A DNA stretch of 31,059 nucleotides from a virus. The notes under the pieces were generated by a model, which made no database searches, was not told where the DNA came from, and saw nothing but the letters and a program-made list of their open reading frames with translations. The stretch lies in IMG/VR virus record IMGVR_UViG_3300025127_000150, positions 1-31,059 of that record; one strand, written 5' to 3'. This document shows positions 15,315 through 22,221 of this stretch, in pieces; the first letter of the stretch is position 1, and the number at the start of each line of letters is the position of its first letter. The translations under genes and the position numbers were made by a program.

Positions 15315-15499
15315 AAATCGGTGATTTAGTTAGAAATGGGCAAGGTCACACAGGAATCGTGACGGGTCTAGGTTACGCTGGCAAGTGTCCGAGTTATGAA
15401 AAGAGCGCATTCTTGAATCCTGACGTCCACGTCGTCACAGCACACGGCAAAAGATTATGGAGTTACAAAGCATTGGTGGTGATCAGTGAAGGTCGGTGA
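15311..15499 (+). CDS. GD-motif small protein (62 aa)
   Basis: MKIGDLVRNGQGHTGIVTGL then VHVVTAHGKRLWSYKALVVI and the family ending ISEGR. Overlaps the preceding stop by 4 nt and the next gene by exactly 14 nt. Its C-terminal codons contain the GGTGGTGATCA that precedes the GTG of the next gene. Confidence 0.75.
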   Translation: MKIGDLVRNGQGHTGIVTGLGYAGKCPSYEKSAFLNPDVHVVTAHGKRLWSYKALVVISEGR

Positions 15500-15677
15500 T
15501 TTGGTGATGTGGAAATGGGACGGTAAACTAGACCCTGAAAAGACAGGTATTATTATTTCAGATTATACGCAATCCATCCCACCAGACGGCGGCTTTTACA
15601 AAAATGTTTATTGGTTTGATTGCCGATGGGTGAGGCCAATCAACCCAGAGTATTTGGAGGTTATCGGTGCATCATAA
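15486..15677 (+). CDS. GD-motif small protein (63 aa), GTG start
   Basis: GTG 15486 starts MKVGDLVMWKWDGKLDPEKT, then GIIISDYTQ, NVYWFDCRW and a final strand (PEYLEVIGAS). The 14-nt seam overlaps the upstream gene. The codons for LEVIG contain GGAGGTTATCGGTG, the ribosome site and GTG start of the following membrane microgene, so here the seam now leads to a different type of gene. Confidence 0.75.
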   Translation: MKVGDLVMWKWDGKLDPEKTGIIISDYTQSIPPDGGFYKNVYWFDCRWVRPINPEYLEVIGAS

Positions 15678-15786
15678 CGAAGAATTTAGAAAAGACATTG
15701 AAAAAGTAGAGCAAGTCATACTTGGTATTTGTTTATATTCAATGCCGTTTGTTGTTGCTTTTTTAGTGAAAGTTGTAGTATTATAG
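15667..15786 (+). CDS. 39-aa membrane microprotein, GTG start
   Basis: GTG 15667 lies 6 nt after GGAGG, at the place where the array normally continues with a GD-motif gene. The product is MHHNEEFRKDIEKVEQVILG followed by a hydrophobic stretch (ICLYSMPFVVAFLVKVVVL). Stop TAG shares its G with the next GTG start. Confidence 0.55.
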   Translation: MHHNEEFRKDIEKVEQVILGICLYSMPFVVAFLVKVVVL

Positions 15787-15929
15787 TGGAAACAGCATTG
15801 TTTGGCTTTCAGCTTGCAGAAATACTTGATTCTATTTGGTCAGTGTGGTGTGTCGTATTGCTTGTAGCTGGTGCTGGAATCTGGACTCACGCAACATATT
15901 TTATGCAGGACGACAATGAAAATCGGTGA
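15786..15929 (+). CDS. 47-aa membrane microprotein, GTG start
   Basis: GTG 15786 overlaps the upstream TAG. One membrane helix (WSVWCVVLLVAGAGIWT) with an acidic C-terminal tail (MQDDNENR). The tail is encoded by the 14-nt seam: its stop codon is the TGA within the GGTGAT of the next GD-motif gene. A longer frame reaches back to 15729 but has no ribosome site. Confidence 0.5.
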   Translation: METALFGFQLAEILDSIWSVWCVVLLVAGAGIWTHATYFMQDDNENR

Positions 15930-16119
15930 TCTGATTGAAGCACGTCACGGTGAAATCGGCGTCGTGATTGAGGCAGAAATGATGTATCCGGGCCACCCAG
16001 ATTCCCCTACAAGCAGGATAAAGGTAAGGTGGCAAGGGGGACCACCTCGGTGGTGCCGCGACGATTTAATGTTTTCAACAATGGCAATAAAGAGAGTTTT
16101 GAGTCGTGCAGGTTGGTGA
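15916..16119 (+). CDS. GD-motif small protein (67 aa)
   Basis: The start ATG 15916 (AGGA upstream) gives MKIGDLIEARHGEIGVVIEA, then RIKVRWQGGPPRWCRDDLMF. A longer in-frame start at 15871 would run through the upstream gene and is rejected. Both ends are 14-nt seams. Confidence 0.75.
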   Translation: MKIGDLIEARHGEIGVVIEAEMMYPGHPDSPTSRIKVRWQGGPPRWCRDDLMFSTMAIKRVLSRAGW

Positions 16120-16303
16120 TTTGGTAAAAGAGACTTGGGGTATGGAAAGATCTGGAATTATTATAGCAGAAGTCGGTCAGACTAGTGGCGCCCACCGCAG
16201 GAGATTGTTCAAAGTCTTATGGGATGCTCTCTCTCCAACAAGTCCTACTTTGATAGGCCCACTATGGGAAGCACAAGCGGAGGTTATCAGTGAAAGTCGG
16301 TGA
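16106..16303 (+). CDS. GD-motif small protein (65 aa), GTG start
   Basis: GTG 16106 starts MQVGDLVKETWGMERSGIII, then RLFKVLWDAL and the family ending AEVISESR. The ribosome site for this start is poor, but the GGAGGTTATCA at its own 3' end drives the next gene. 14-nt overlaps on both sides. Confidence 0.75.
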   Translation: MQVGDLVKETWGMERSGIIIAEVGQTSGAHRRRLFKVLWDALSPTSPTLIGPLWEAQAEVISESR

Positions 16304-16490
16304 TGTTGTCAGGTGGACACCTATGGAAACGGCATACCACCACGCCTGTCTTGCTCCTGGCATTACAGACTTGACAGATGATAGAAAATGTGGTATTATC
16401 GTAGATAGAAATCCTAAATACTTTTTTGTTCTTTGGCAAAACAAAGAACTTTTAGCACAGCTACCAAACTCAATCGAGGTAATCAAATGA
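16290..16490 (+). CDS. GD-motif small protein (66 aa), GTG start
   Basis: GTG 16290, 6 nt after GGAGG, starts MKVGDVVRWTPMETAYHHAC, then CGIIVDRNPKYFFVLWQNKE and IEVIK. It resembles the 24951 copy (both MKVGDVV.WTP), which suggests these two arrays share ancestry. It stops in ATGA with the next microgene. Confidence 0.75.
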   Translation: MKVGDVVRWTPMETAYHHACLAPGITDLTDDRKCGIIVDRNPKYFFVLWQNKELLAQLPNSIEVIK

Positions 16491-16570
16491 AGCACAAAGA
16501 TCAATACTGGCGACATATGTTTGAATTTGTTGGTATCGTACTAGTGCTGGTAATTTTATCATTTTTATAG
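16487..16570 (+). CDS. 27-aa membrane microprotein
   Basis: ATG 16487 overlaps the upstream TGA and has GAGG 8 nt upstream within codons for IEVIK. The product is a polar start (MKHKDQYWRHMF) and one hydrophobic helix (FVGIVLVLVILSFL). It ends 9 nt before the next gene. Confidence 0.5.
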   Translation: MKHKDQYWRHMFEFVGIVLVLVILSFL

Positions 16571-16579
16571 GAGAGAGAA

Positions 16580-16816
16580 ATGGAAGTCGGTGATTTAGTT
16601 ACGCTATCTTCGTATGGCAAGAAGATAAAAAGAACTGGTTGGATTAGAGATGGCGACGTAGGTATCATCAAGAAAGTCGGCGCATACAATACTTACAGGA
16701 TCCTCTGGTGTAACTCTATTTACAAGCACTCACAGAAACGAGACTACGCAACACGAGGAAGCTATTGGGATTGGCAAATGGGCTTTGATCGCCGCGACCT
16801 AAAGTTTGCAAAATAA
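16580..16816 (+). CDS. GD-motif small protein (78 aa)
   Basis: MEVGDLVTLSSYGKKIKRTG, then GDVGIIKKVGAYNTYRILWC and a C-terminal FDRRDLKFAK. GGAGAGAGAA precedes the ATG, so this copy has an ordinary ribosome site rather than a seam. The promoter of the next gene starts directly after its stop. Confidence 0.75.
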   Translation: MEVGDLVTLSSYGKKIKRTGWIRDGDVGIIKKVGAYNTYRILWCNSIYKHSQKRDYATRGSYWDWQMGFDRRDLKFAK

Positions 16817-16819
16817 TTC

Positions 16820-16848
16820 TTGACAATTTATAACAACTAATGTATAAT
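16820..16848 (+). promoter_or_regulatory. Near-consensus promoter, -10 ends 6 nt before ATG
   Basis: TTGACA (16820-16825), exactly 17 bp, TATAAT (16843-16848): consensus in both boxes. The ATG of the next gene starts at 16855, the expected transcription start, so the mRNA should be leaderless. Confidence 0.88.
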
Positions 16849-16854
16849 GATATT

Positions 16855-16989
16855 ATGGATTTAGTAGCCGAACATATGGGTGACTTGCTTTTGATACTTA
16901 TGCTGTTGTTTGGCTTCATTTTAATTGTGTATGTAAATGCAGATTATCTGCCTGATGAGGAGCGGAAAGATTATGACGACTGGTTTTGA
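16855..16989 (+). CDS. 44-aa membrane microprotein, predicted leaderless
   Basis: It starts MDLVAEHMGDLLLILMLLFG, with a membrane helix (about residues 10-27) and an acidic tail (DEERKDYDDWF). There is no 5' leader and no Shine-Dalgarno if the consensus promoter upstream is used. It overlaps the next gene by 17 nt and supplies that gene's GAGGAG ribosome site. Confidence 0.6.
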   Translation: MDLVAEHMGDLLLILMLLFGFILIVYVNADYLPDEERKDYDDWF

Positions 16990-17161
16990 AATTGGCGAAA
17001 TTGTAGAGATGAAGCACTCAGACAGAAGGCACAGGCACAAGGCAGTGGTATTAGGTTTTGAACCTAATAAGCTGTTCGACTCAGTTCAGTGTGTTAAGGT
17101 TATGATCATCGGTCGAGACAAGCCGACCTTCACCCTTTCTGATAGGATTGTAAAACTATGA
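16973..17161 (+). CDS. GD/GE-motif small protein (62 aa)
   Basis: ATG 16973, chosen because GAGGAGCGGAAAG precedes it, gives MTTGFEIGEIVEMKHSD, then HKAVVLGFEP, VKVMIIGRD and DRIVKL. Glu replaces the Asp of the GD motif. ATGA overlap with the following gene. Confidence 0.7.
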   Translation: MTTGFEIGEIVEMKHSDRRHRHKAVVLGFEPNKLFDSVQCVKVMIIGRDKPTFTLSDRIVKL

Positions 17162-17835
17162 TGACCGACGCCGAAAAGACGTTTATCTTTTTTTCTCACC
17201 TAAGCTCCGTGGAAGACCATATCGCCTATGGTGATAAGCAGTTCTATTTGTCTTTATTTTGGCAGCACGAGAATAAAAGAGAACTTTCTTCATCTCAATT
17301 GTATCACTTAGAGCGGTTGTATAATAGATACAGTATGGACGAAATTAAAAAGAAAGAAGAGTTTGCACAAAACTACTCCGAAGCACATCGTCGAGTTGCT
17401 GTAAGGTGTGCCCAATATTACGCGGACCAGTATCCTCCGTATTATGATGCTATTGTAGAAAAAGTTCTGAAAGATCCAGAAGGCCACACCCTCTCTTACA
17501 ATGAGTACAATAAGATGTGTAACAACAAGTATGCCTTAAAGATCTTGGCCTGCTACAAGGAAGAGGCGAAGTATCAGATTGGTGATTTTGTACAGATTAG
17601 GGCGACGAATAGAGTAGATATTGCAAACACTGACCAGAAAGCCGGACACATGCCTCGCAGGTCTGTCTGTTCTCAGATGGCCAATAAATTCTGCATGGTA
17701 ATTGAAGTAAACGCTAAACCAATTACCAGGGCCGCCAAGGGAGCAAGGGTCTACAAGGTACTAATTACTGACGAGGCTCAGCCAATTTACGCCCACGAGT
17801 CAGACTTGAAGAAAGCTAGGAGAGTCAAAAAATGA
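17158..17835 (+). CDS. Helical protein fused to a C-terminal GD-motif domain (225 aa)
   Basis: Residues 1-135 are helical and rich in Tyr (SSSQLYHLERLYNRYSMDEI, RVAVRCAQYYADQYPP). Residues 139-222 are a family domain: YQIGDFVQIRATN, a loop, FCMVIEVNAK, RVYKVLITDE and SDLKKAR. So the small domain can be a module of larger proteins. ATGA overlaps at both ends. Function not recognised; the fusion suggests that the small domain gives binding and the N-terminal part gives specificity. Confidence 0.75.
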   Translation: MMTDAEKTFIFFSHLSSVEDHIAYGDKQFYLSLFWQHENKRELSSSQLYHLERLYNRYSMDEIKKKEEFAQNYSEAHRRVAVRCAQYYADQYPPYYDAIVEKVLKDPEGHTLSYNEYNKMCNNKYALKILACYKEEAKYQIGDFVQIRATNRVDIANTDQKAGHMPRRSVCSQMANKFCMVIEVNAKPITRAAKGARVYKVLITDEAQPIYAHESDLKKARRVKK

Positions 17836-18254
17836 AAAACAAAGTTATTCACGCAATTTCATTCTTGCACAACGGAGAAAGGGTGGTAGTAAAGCCTACC
17901 GTTGTTGGCAAATTCCGCGTACCTGTTGTGAAGGTAGAGAATGGTTCACTAAAGACTAGGATGAGAGCATTGACAGCGATGGAGATTTTGAGTCACGACA
18001 TTATTAAGAATTGTGACCCGACCTTTTATCTAGAAAACAATGAAAGGTTGAGAGTTTATCCAGGCGGCGATCCATCATATTTGCCCGCACAAGCAGAGGG
18101 CATCGCACTCAAGCATGACACTGTAAACAAGGTAGAGTTTCCAAAGCTGAAAAACAAAATCAGTACGAAACCACCATCAAAGTATGATTATGAACAAGCA
18201 TCGCTCGATATATATGGATGGTACCCAGGATATGACGACGGAACAGCAGACTAA
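17832..18254 (+). CDS. Hypothetical 140-aa protein
   Basis: A mixed alpha/beta protein: strands at the start (NKVIHAISFLHNGERVVVKP), a short helix (ALTAMEILSHDII), then a Pro/Tyr/Asp-rich C-terminus (DIYGWYPGYDDG). AGGAG precedes the ATG at the end of the previous gene. The last 23 nt are shared with the next gene. No family recognised. Confidence 0.65.
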   Translation: MKNKVIHAISFLHNGERVVVKPTVVGKFRVPVVKVENGSLKTRMRALTAMEILSHDIIKNCDPTFYLENNERLRVYPGGDPSYLPAQAEGIALKHDTVNKVEFPKLKNKISTKPPSKYDYEQASLDIYGWYPGYDDGTAD

Positions 18255-18486
18255 AATACAGCCAGGCGACCTTGTATACACGCACCCACAGGACAACCCT
18301 GAGCATATCAGAAGACTACCATCTTACGCGCATCTAACACCTTACCTTGTGTTATCGATTGATAATTGGACTCGGCCCACGTCAGAGACTTGGTTCAGAC
18401 TAATGTCAACAAGCAAGGTTACAGGTGAGACAAGGATTGTTAAATTACCAGAAAACATGCTCTCACTTTACGAGGAGCTTTTATGA
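18232..18486 (+). CDS. GD-motif small protein (84 aa)
   Basis: ATG 18232 with CAGGA upstream gives MTTEQQTKIQPGDLVYTHPQ, then TPYLVLSIDN, WFRLMSTSKVTG and MLSLYEELL. The longer frame from 18184 is unsupported. ATGA overlap to the next gene. Confidence 0.7.
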   Translation: MTTEQQTKIQPGDLVYTHPQDNPEHIRRLPSYAHLTPYLVLSIDNWTRPTSETWFRLMSTSKVTGETRIVKLPENMLSLYEELL

Positions 18487-18776
18487 ACGAAGTTTATAAT
18501 TTGAGAATTGGTGATATGATCTATCACCCCAGAGCCATTAACAGGAAAGGTGAAAGGGAAGATTCTACAATTATGGCTGTCATTTACAAGATGACACCAA
18601 AATATGTTTATTATGCCTGCTGTGCAAGACACCGTGACAATCCAGGGGATCACTTTATTACTAAAGACAACCGTGTGAAGAAAGATAGTATTTATAAAGC
18701 TATACGAGAGGGTTCATGCTTTATAAGTTATTCAAGCGGCACAAAGCGAAGGAGAAAAATTGAAAGTTTTTCTTGA
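18483..18776 (+). CDS. GD-motif small protein (97 aa) with basic tail
   Basis: LRIGDMIYHPRAINRK, then IMAVIYKMTPKYVYYACCAR; the tail is strongly basic (GTKRRRKIE). GAGGAG lies 8 nt before the ATG. The basic tail would suit nucleic-acid binding. Its last codons contain the -35 box of the next promoter. Confidence 0.7.
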   Translation: MNEVYNLRIGDMIYHPRAINRKGEREDSTIMAVIYKMTPKYVYYACCARHRDNPGDHFITKDNRVKKDSIYKAIREGSCFISYSSGTKRRRKIESFS

Positions 18777-18801
18777 CATTGCTGAAAGGTTTGTGGTACC
18801 A
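18773..18801 (+). promoter_or_regulatory. Candidate promoter for the 18808 gene
   Basis: TTGACA (18773-18778), 17 bp to GTACCA (18796-18801), or 18 bp to TACCAT with TGg before it. The hexamer ends 6 nt (or 5 nt) before ATG 18808. The -35 is consensus but the -10 is weak. Confidence 0.5.
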
Positions 18802-18807
18802 TGAAGT

Positions 18808-19044
18808 ATGACTAGGCAAAGTATTGACATTGGCGATCTTGTGGAGTGTTATCTCGGTAAGGGCGAAGAAAAAATGACAGGAGTTGTGGTTGAAAGAAAA
18901 GCAATCAACCCTGCGTATAACACTGACAGAGCCTTCCATCCAGATGAGTATCACTGCAAGGTTTTAATCTTAAACTCAGAACCAGAAAACGAACAACGAT
19001 GGATTCGTACTAAATGGTTGAAATTATTATCAAAATCTTCTTGA
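18808..19044 (+). CDS. GD-motif small protein (78 aa), predicted leaderless
   Basis: MTRQSIDIGDLVECYLGKGE, then TGVVVERKAI, YHCKVLILNSEP and WLKLLSKSS. No Shine-Dalgarno precedes the ATG, and a promoter-like element places the transcription start there. The last base pairs overlap the next promoter's -35. Confidence 0.7.
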   Translation: MTRQSIDIGDLVECYLGKGEEKMTGVVVERKAINPAYNTDRAFHPDEYHCKVLILNSEPENEQRWIRTKWLKLLSKSS

Positions 19045-19069
19045 CTTTTTTATCAAACTCTGATAATAT
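19041..19069 (+). promoter_or_regulatory. Promoter with extended -10 for the 19096 gene
   Basis: TTGACT (19041-19046), 17 bp ending TGA, TAATAT (19064-19069). The -35 overlaps the stop codon of the gene before; a 27-nt leader includes AAGGAG. Confidence 0.78.
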
Positions 19070-19095
19070 TATAATACAACAATGAAGGAGTGGAA

Positions 19096-19701
19096 ATGAG
19101 CCACCTAAAGAAACATATCCCTAACATGACTAACCCTGAACTGATTGGTCTTGCCAAAAATAGATACCTTGATGAAGAAGATCAAGTCGCCATCGCTAAG
19201 TTTCACTACCGCCGCGCCCATAATTATCTGATTGAGAATATGAATCTTAAAACAGCAGCGCGAGATGTCTTGTGGGACTACAACGGCTACGCAAGAAAGT
19301 GTGAGCTTATCACATACGGGCATTTCCTCGAAGAACAAGATAAATACCACGAGCTTTACGATGGTTACGGAACACAGATGCGGAACCGTTCACCGTGGCG
19401 TCTCCCTCGTGTCTTCCTGTGCCACTATCGGTGGCACTCCCACGGTGTATCAACCAGAACTGATAGAACGGGAACACCACCAAAGATCATTGAGGACATC
19501 TACCTCAAGGATGTACAGCGGCAGAGAGCAGGCGGCTCGACCGGTTCCTCTGGTTACTACTATTCAGGCCCATCAAACACAGAGAGGATGATCATCGAGA
19601 ATAAGAATACGCCGCTTGAACTTATTGTAAAAATTTCAGCATCTTCACCAGATGACGGGAACCGTAATCTTGCAATGAAAACTATGGCAAGACGTAGTTA
19701 A
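19096..19701 (+). CDS. Helical-repeat protein of unknown function (201 aa)
   Basis: ATG 19096 is placed 5 nt after AAGGAG; the GTG at 19090 is part of the ribosome site. The N-terminal half is helical (NPELIGLAKNRYLDEEDQ, AHNYLIENMNLKTAARDVLW). The middle is Arg/Trp/His-rich (WRLPRVFLCHYRWHSHG), then a Gly/Ser/Tyr linker. The end, IENKNTPLELIVKISASSPD and NRNLAMKTMARR, matches one leucine-rich-variant/HEAT-type repeat (N.NTP..L..La). Own promoter, single gene. Function unknown; a protein-binding role is a guess. Confidence 0.72.
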   Translation: MSHLKKHIPNMTNPELIGLAKNRYLDEEDQVAIAKFHYRRAHNYLIENMNLKTAARDVLWDYNGYARKCELITYGHFLEEQDKYHELYDGYGTQMRNRSPWRLPRVFLCHYRWHSHGVSTRTDRTGTPPKIIEDIYLKDVQRQRAGGSTGSSGYYYSGPSNTERMIIENKNTPLELIVKISASSPDDGNRNLAMKTMARRS

Positions 19702-19720
19702 ATTTTTTATGATTTTTATG

Positions 19721-19749
19721 TTGACAAATCTAACCAACTATGACATACT
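19721..19749 (+). promoter_or_regulatory. moxR promoter with extended -10
   Basis: TTGACA (19721-19726), 17 bp ending TGA, CATACT (19744-19749). A 48-nt leader follows with AAGGAG 8 nt before the moxR ATG. T-rich sequence just upstream (19702-19718) may end the previous transcript. Confidence 0.78.
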
Positions 19750-19797
19750 AGTTAAAGATAGAGAAAGAAATAACGCCGACAAACAAGGAGATTACTA

Positions 19798-20865
19798 ATG
19801 GCCGTTGACTTCACTACATTTTCACAGATCGTTCATCACGTAACCAACGTCCGCAAGCCTGTGTTGCTTCGTGGCCGCCACGGTATTGGCAAGTCCACTG
19901 TTGTGTATCAGTATGCTGCACAACAGAACATGGAAGTTGTCGAGCGTCGGGCATCTCAGATGACTGAAGGTGACTTGGTTGGTTTGCCATCCATTGATGA
20001 CAATTCCACTACCTTCAATCCACCTGACTGGTTCAAGGCTGCTTGTGATCGTCCTGTTGTTCTGTTCCTCGATGAGGTCGACCGAGCCACTCTTGAAGTT
20101 CGTCAGGGTATTTTCGAGCTTACTGATTCTCGTAAGCTAAATGGTCACACCCTTCACCCTGACACGTTGGTTTTCGCTGCTGTCAACGGTGGCGAGCATG
20201 GCGCGCAATATCAGGTTGGTGAGATGGACCCTGCTGAGCTTGATCGCTGGACTGTGTTCGACATCGAACCATCTGTCGAGGATTGGTTGTCTTGGGCTAA
20301 GGAGTCTCAGGTATCAGATGAGATCTGGAACTTCATCAATCAGAACCGCAACCATCTTGAGCATACTGATGACTTTGAGCCAAACAAGGTTTACCCTTCA
20401 CGTCGCTCCTGGGAGCGTCTTGACAATTGTCTGACGCAGGCAGACTTGTTGAAGGAAGCAAGTCCTGTTCTATACAACTTGACATCCGCTTTTGTTGGCT
20501 TCGAGGCCGCTGTTGCTTTCAACGATTTTGTCCTGAACTACGACCGACAGGTCACGACAGACGATATCTTGATTCATGGCAACTTTGCTAAGGTTGCAGA
20601 CTTTGGTATCAATGACCACACTGCAATCATCGACAAGTTCGAGGCGGAAGAGACGTTCCACAATGAGCTTGACCAGGCGCTGGTTGATAACCTGGCTCGA
20701 TACTTTGTGATGCTGCCTTCAGAGGTTGCCATGAAGCTGTGGACTGTGATGGGCAAGGGCGATGTAAACAACACCGTCAAGCTGCACAAGTCTGAGGTTG
20801 ATGGAGAGTCTGTTTCTAAGCACTTTGTTCGACTCATCAACGGGTCGGAGGAAGATAAGAAATAA
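19798..20865 (+). CDS. MoxR-family AAA+ ATPase
   Basis: The 355-aa ATPase shows Walker A GRHGIGKST (26-34), Walker B VVLFLDEVD (87-95), sensor-1 Asn130 in VFAAVN and an arginine-finger region AELDRW (Arg150). GDLVGLPSIDD between Walker A and B is the MoxR-type pore or insert region. MoxR proteins work as hexameric chaperone-like machines with a VWA-domain partner, and the next gene encodes just such a protein. Codons are richer in C and G at third positions than in the surrounding small genes, which hints at higher expression or separate origin. Own promoter and ribosome site. Confidence 0.9.
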   Translation: MAVDFTTFSQIVHHVTNVRKPVLLRGRHGIGKSTVVYQYAAQQNMEVVERRASQMTEGDLVGLPSIDDNSTTFNPPDWFKAACDRPVVLFLDEVDRATLEVRQGIFELTDSRKLNGHTLHPDTLVFAAVNGGEHGAQYQVGEMDPAELDRWTVFDIEPSVEDWLSWAKESQVSDEIWNFINQNRNHLEHTDDFEPNKVYPSRRSWERLDNCLTQADLLKEASPVLYNLTSAFVGFEAAVAFNDFVLNYDRQVTTDDILIHGNFAKVADFGINDHTAIIDKFEAEETFHNELDQALVDNLARYFVMLPSEVAMKLWTVMGKGDVNNTVKLHKSEVDGESVSKHFVRLINGSEEDKK

Positions 20866-20868
20866 TTG

Positions 20869-20897
20869 TTGACAAATCGTACTACTTATAGTAAGAT
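20869..20897 (+). promoter_or_regulatory. Promoter for the metallopeptidase/VWA gene
   Basis: TTGACA (20869-20874) starting 3 nt after the moxR stop, 17-bp spacer, TAAGAT (20892-20897). The leader is about 30 nt, with TTGGAGG before the ATG. Confidence 0.75.
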
Positions 20898-20926
20898 ATA
20901 GTTGTACTTAATTATTGGAGGCTGTC

Positions 20927-22153
20927 ATGTCTGCTCAAGAATTTGATCTCAACCTGAACACCGCCCGTCTTCTCATGGAAGAACCTTTCTTTGCGGCTAT
21001 CTCACGTCGTATTGACAAGCGAGCATCTTACGCTATTCCCACCGCTGGGGTCATGGTCAATCCTGATACCGCTCAGTTCGAGATGCTTTACAATCCAAAG
21101 TTCTTTGCAGACTTGACAGACCTTCAACGTACTGATGTACTAAAGCATGAGTTTTATCATGTCTTGTTTGAGCATGTTACTGGTCGTATGCCTGACGGCG
21201 TGAACCTGAAGCTGTGGAACATCGCCACTGACCTTGCAATCAACTCGCACTTGCACAACCTACCAGAAGGGGGCCTAATCCCCGGTGAAAAAGATTCGCC
21301 ATTTGAGCATCTGCCCCAAGGCGAATCAGCAGAGTGGTACATGGCTAACATGCCTGACTTCAACAAGGACGATGGCAACAGCGAAGGTCCAAGTAGCAGC
21401 GAGTCTCAAGGTCAGGGCGGCGACGGCGGTGAACCAAGCGACAACCAGGGAGACGGATCAGGTATCCCCGATACCCTCGATGACCATTCAGGCTGGCAAG
21501 AGTGTTCTCAAGAAGTCAAGGAGATGGCTAAAGAGAGGCTCAAGGAAGTGGTGCGTAAAGCAGCAGAAGAAGCCAGCGCGTCTAACCGTTGGGGTTCAGT
21601 ATCCCAGGAGACTCGTAAGAAAGTTATGAAGATGCTTGAAACAAAGGTTGACTGGCGCAAAGTTCTTCGTTATTTTGTCAAGTCATCTCAACGCGCCAAC
21701 CGCTCCAGTTCTATCAAACGCATCAATCGTCGATACGCTTATGTCCATCCAGGGCGCAAGTCAAATCGTGTTGCTCGTGTTGCAGTATCTGTTGATCAGT
21801 CTGGCTCGGTGGATGATAACATGCTCGCTATGTTCTTCGCGGAACTTAACAAACTAGCACAGATTGCAGAGTTTGTCGTGATCCCTTTCGACACCCGCGT
21901 TGATGAGAGTAAGGTATTCACCTGGAAGAAGGGCCAGACTAAGTTGCCAGAACGAGTCTTGCAAGGTGGTACATGTTTTGATGCCCCGACCGAGTACGTA
22001 AATGGCAAGGGTTTCGATGGTCATATTGTGTTGACTGATATGTGCGCTCCGAAGCCAAAACCAAGCAAGTGTCAGCGTATGTGGATGACAACTAAGCAGT
22101 ATGCTGACAGGAACTATTTTTCAACCAACGAGCGCGTGGTTGCTGTAGATTAA
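20927..22153 (+). CDS. Putative metallopeptidase with VWA-like MIDAS domain (DUF2201-type)
   Basis: The start ATG 20927 has GGAGG upstream (the longer TTG frame at 20915 covers the ribosome site). The 408-aa protein has HEFYH (74-78, an HExxH zinc motif) followed by LWNIATDLAINSHL, the typical DUF2201 N-terminal pair. A Gly/Ser/Gln-rich acidic linker (about 148-182) follows. The C-terminal VWA-like domain has a full MIDAS: D290-Q-S-G-S294, Thr349 in GGT and Asp371 in LTD. MoxR plus VWA/DUF2201 is a known bacterial pair for cofactor or metal-dependent remodelling. Whether it cuts proteins is not known. It likely acts with the ATPase upstream. Confidence 0.88.
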   Translation: MSAQEFDLNLNTARLLMEEPFFAAISRRIDKRASYAIPTAGVMVNPDTAQFEMLYNPKFFADLTDLQRTDVLKHEFYHVLFEHVTGRMPDGVNLKLWNIATDLAINSHLHNLPEGGLIPGEKDSPFEHLPQGESAEWYMANMPDFNKDDGNSEGPSSSESQGQGGDGGEPSDNQGDGSGIPDTLDDHSGWQECSQEVKEMAKERLKEVVRKAAEEASASNRWGSVSQETRKKVMKMLETKVDWRKVLRYFVKSSQRANRSSSIKRINRRYAYVHPGRKSNRVARVAVSVDQSGSVDDNMLAMFFAELNKLAQIAEFVVIPFDTRVDESKVFTWKKGQTKLPERVLQGGTCFDAPTEYVNGKGFDGHIVLTDMCAPKPKPSKCQRMWMTTKQYADRNYFSTNERVVAVD

Positions 22154-22221
22154 AATCCATAACGAGCAGTTATGGTGTCGGTTGGTCAATCTTGTGGGTA
22201 AACATCCAGCACACAACCTTG

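Larger units (their letters stand above)
15144..16490 (+). repeat. Array 1 of GD-motif genes with 14-nt seams
   Basis: Six family genes and two membrane microgenes in sequence, with 14-nt overlaps at 15486, 15916, 16106 and 16290. The seam core is close to ATCAGTGAAAGTCGGTGAT. The two microgenes sit between seams, as if inserted. Confidence 0.8.

Noticed and set aside
20141-20434. 97-aa plus-strand frame inside moxR
   Set aside because: Alternate-frame shadow of a well-supported AAA+ gene, with no ribosome site.
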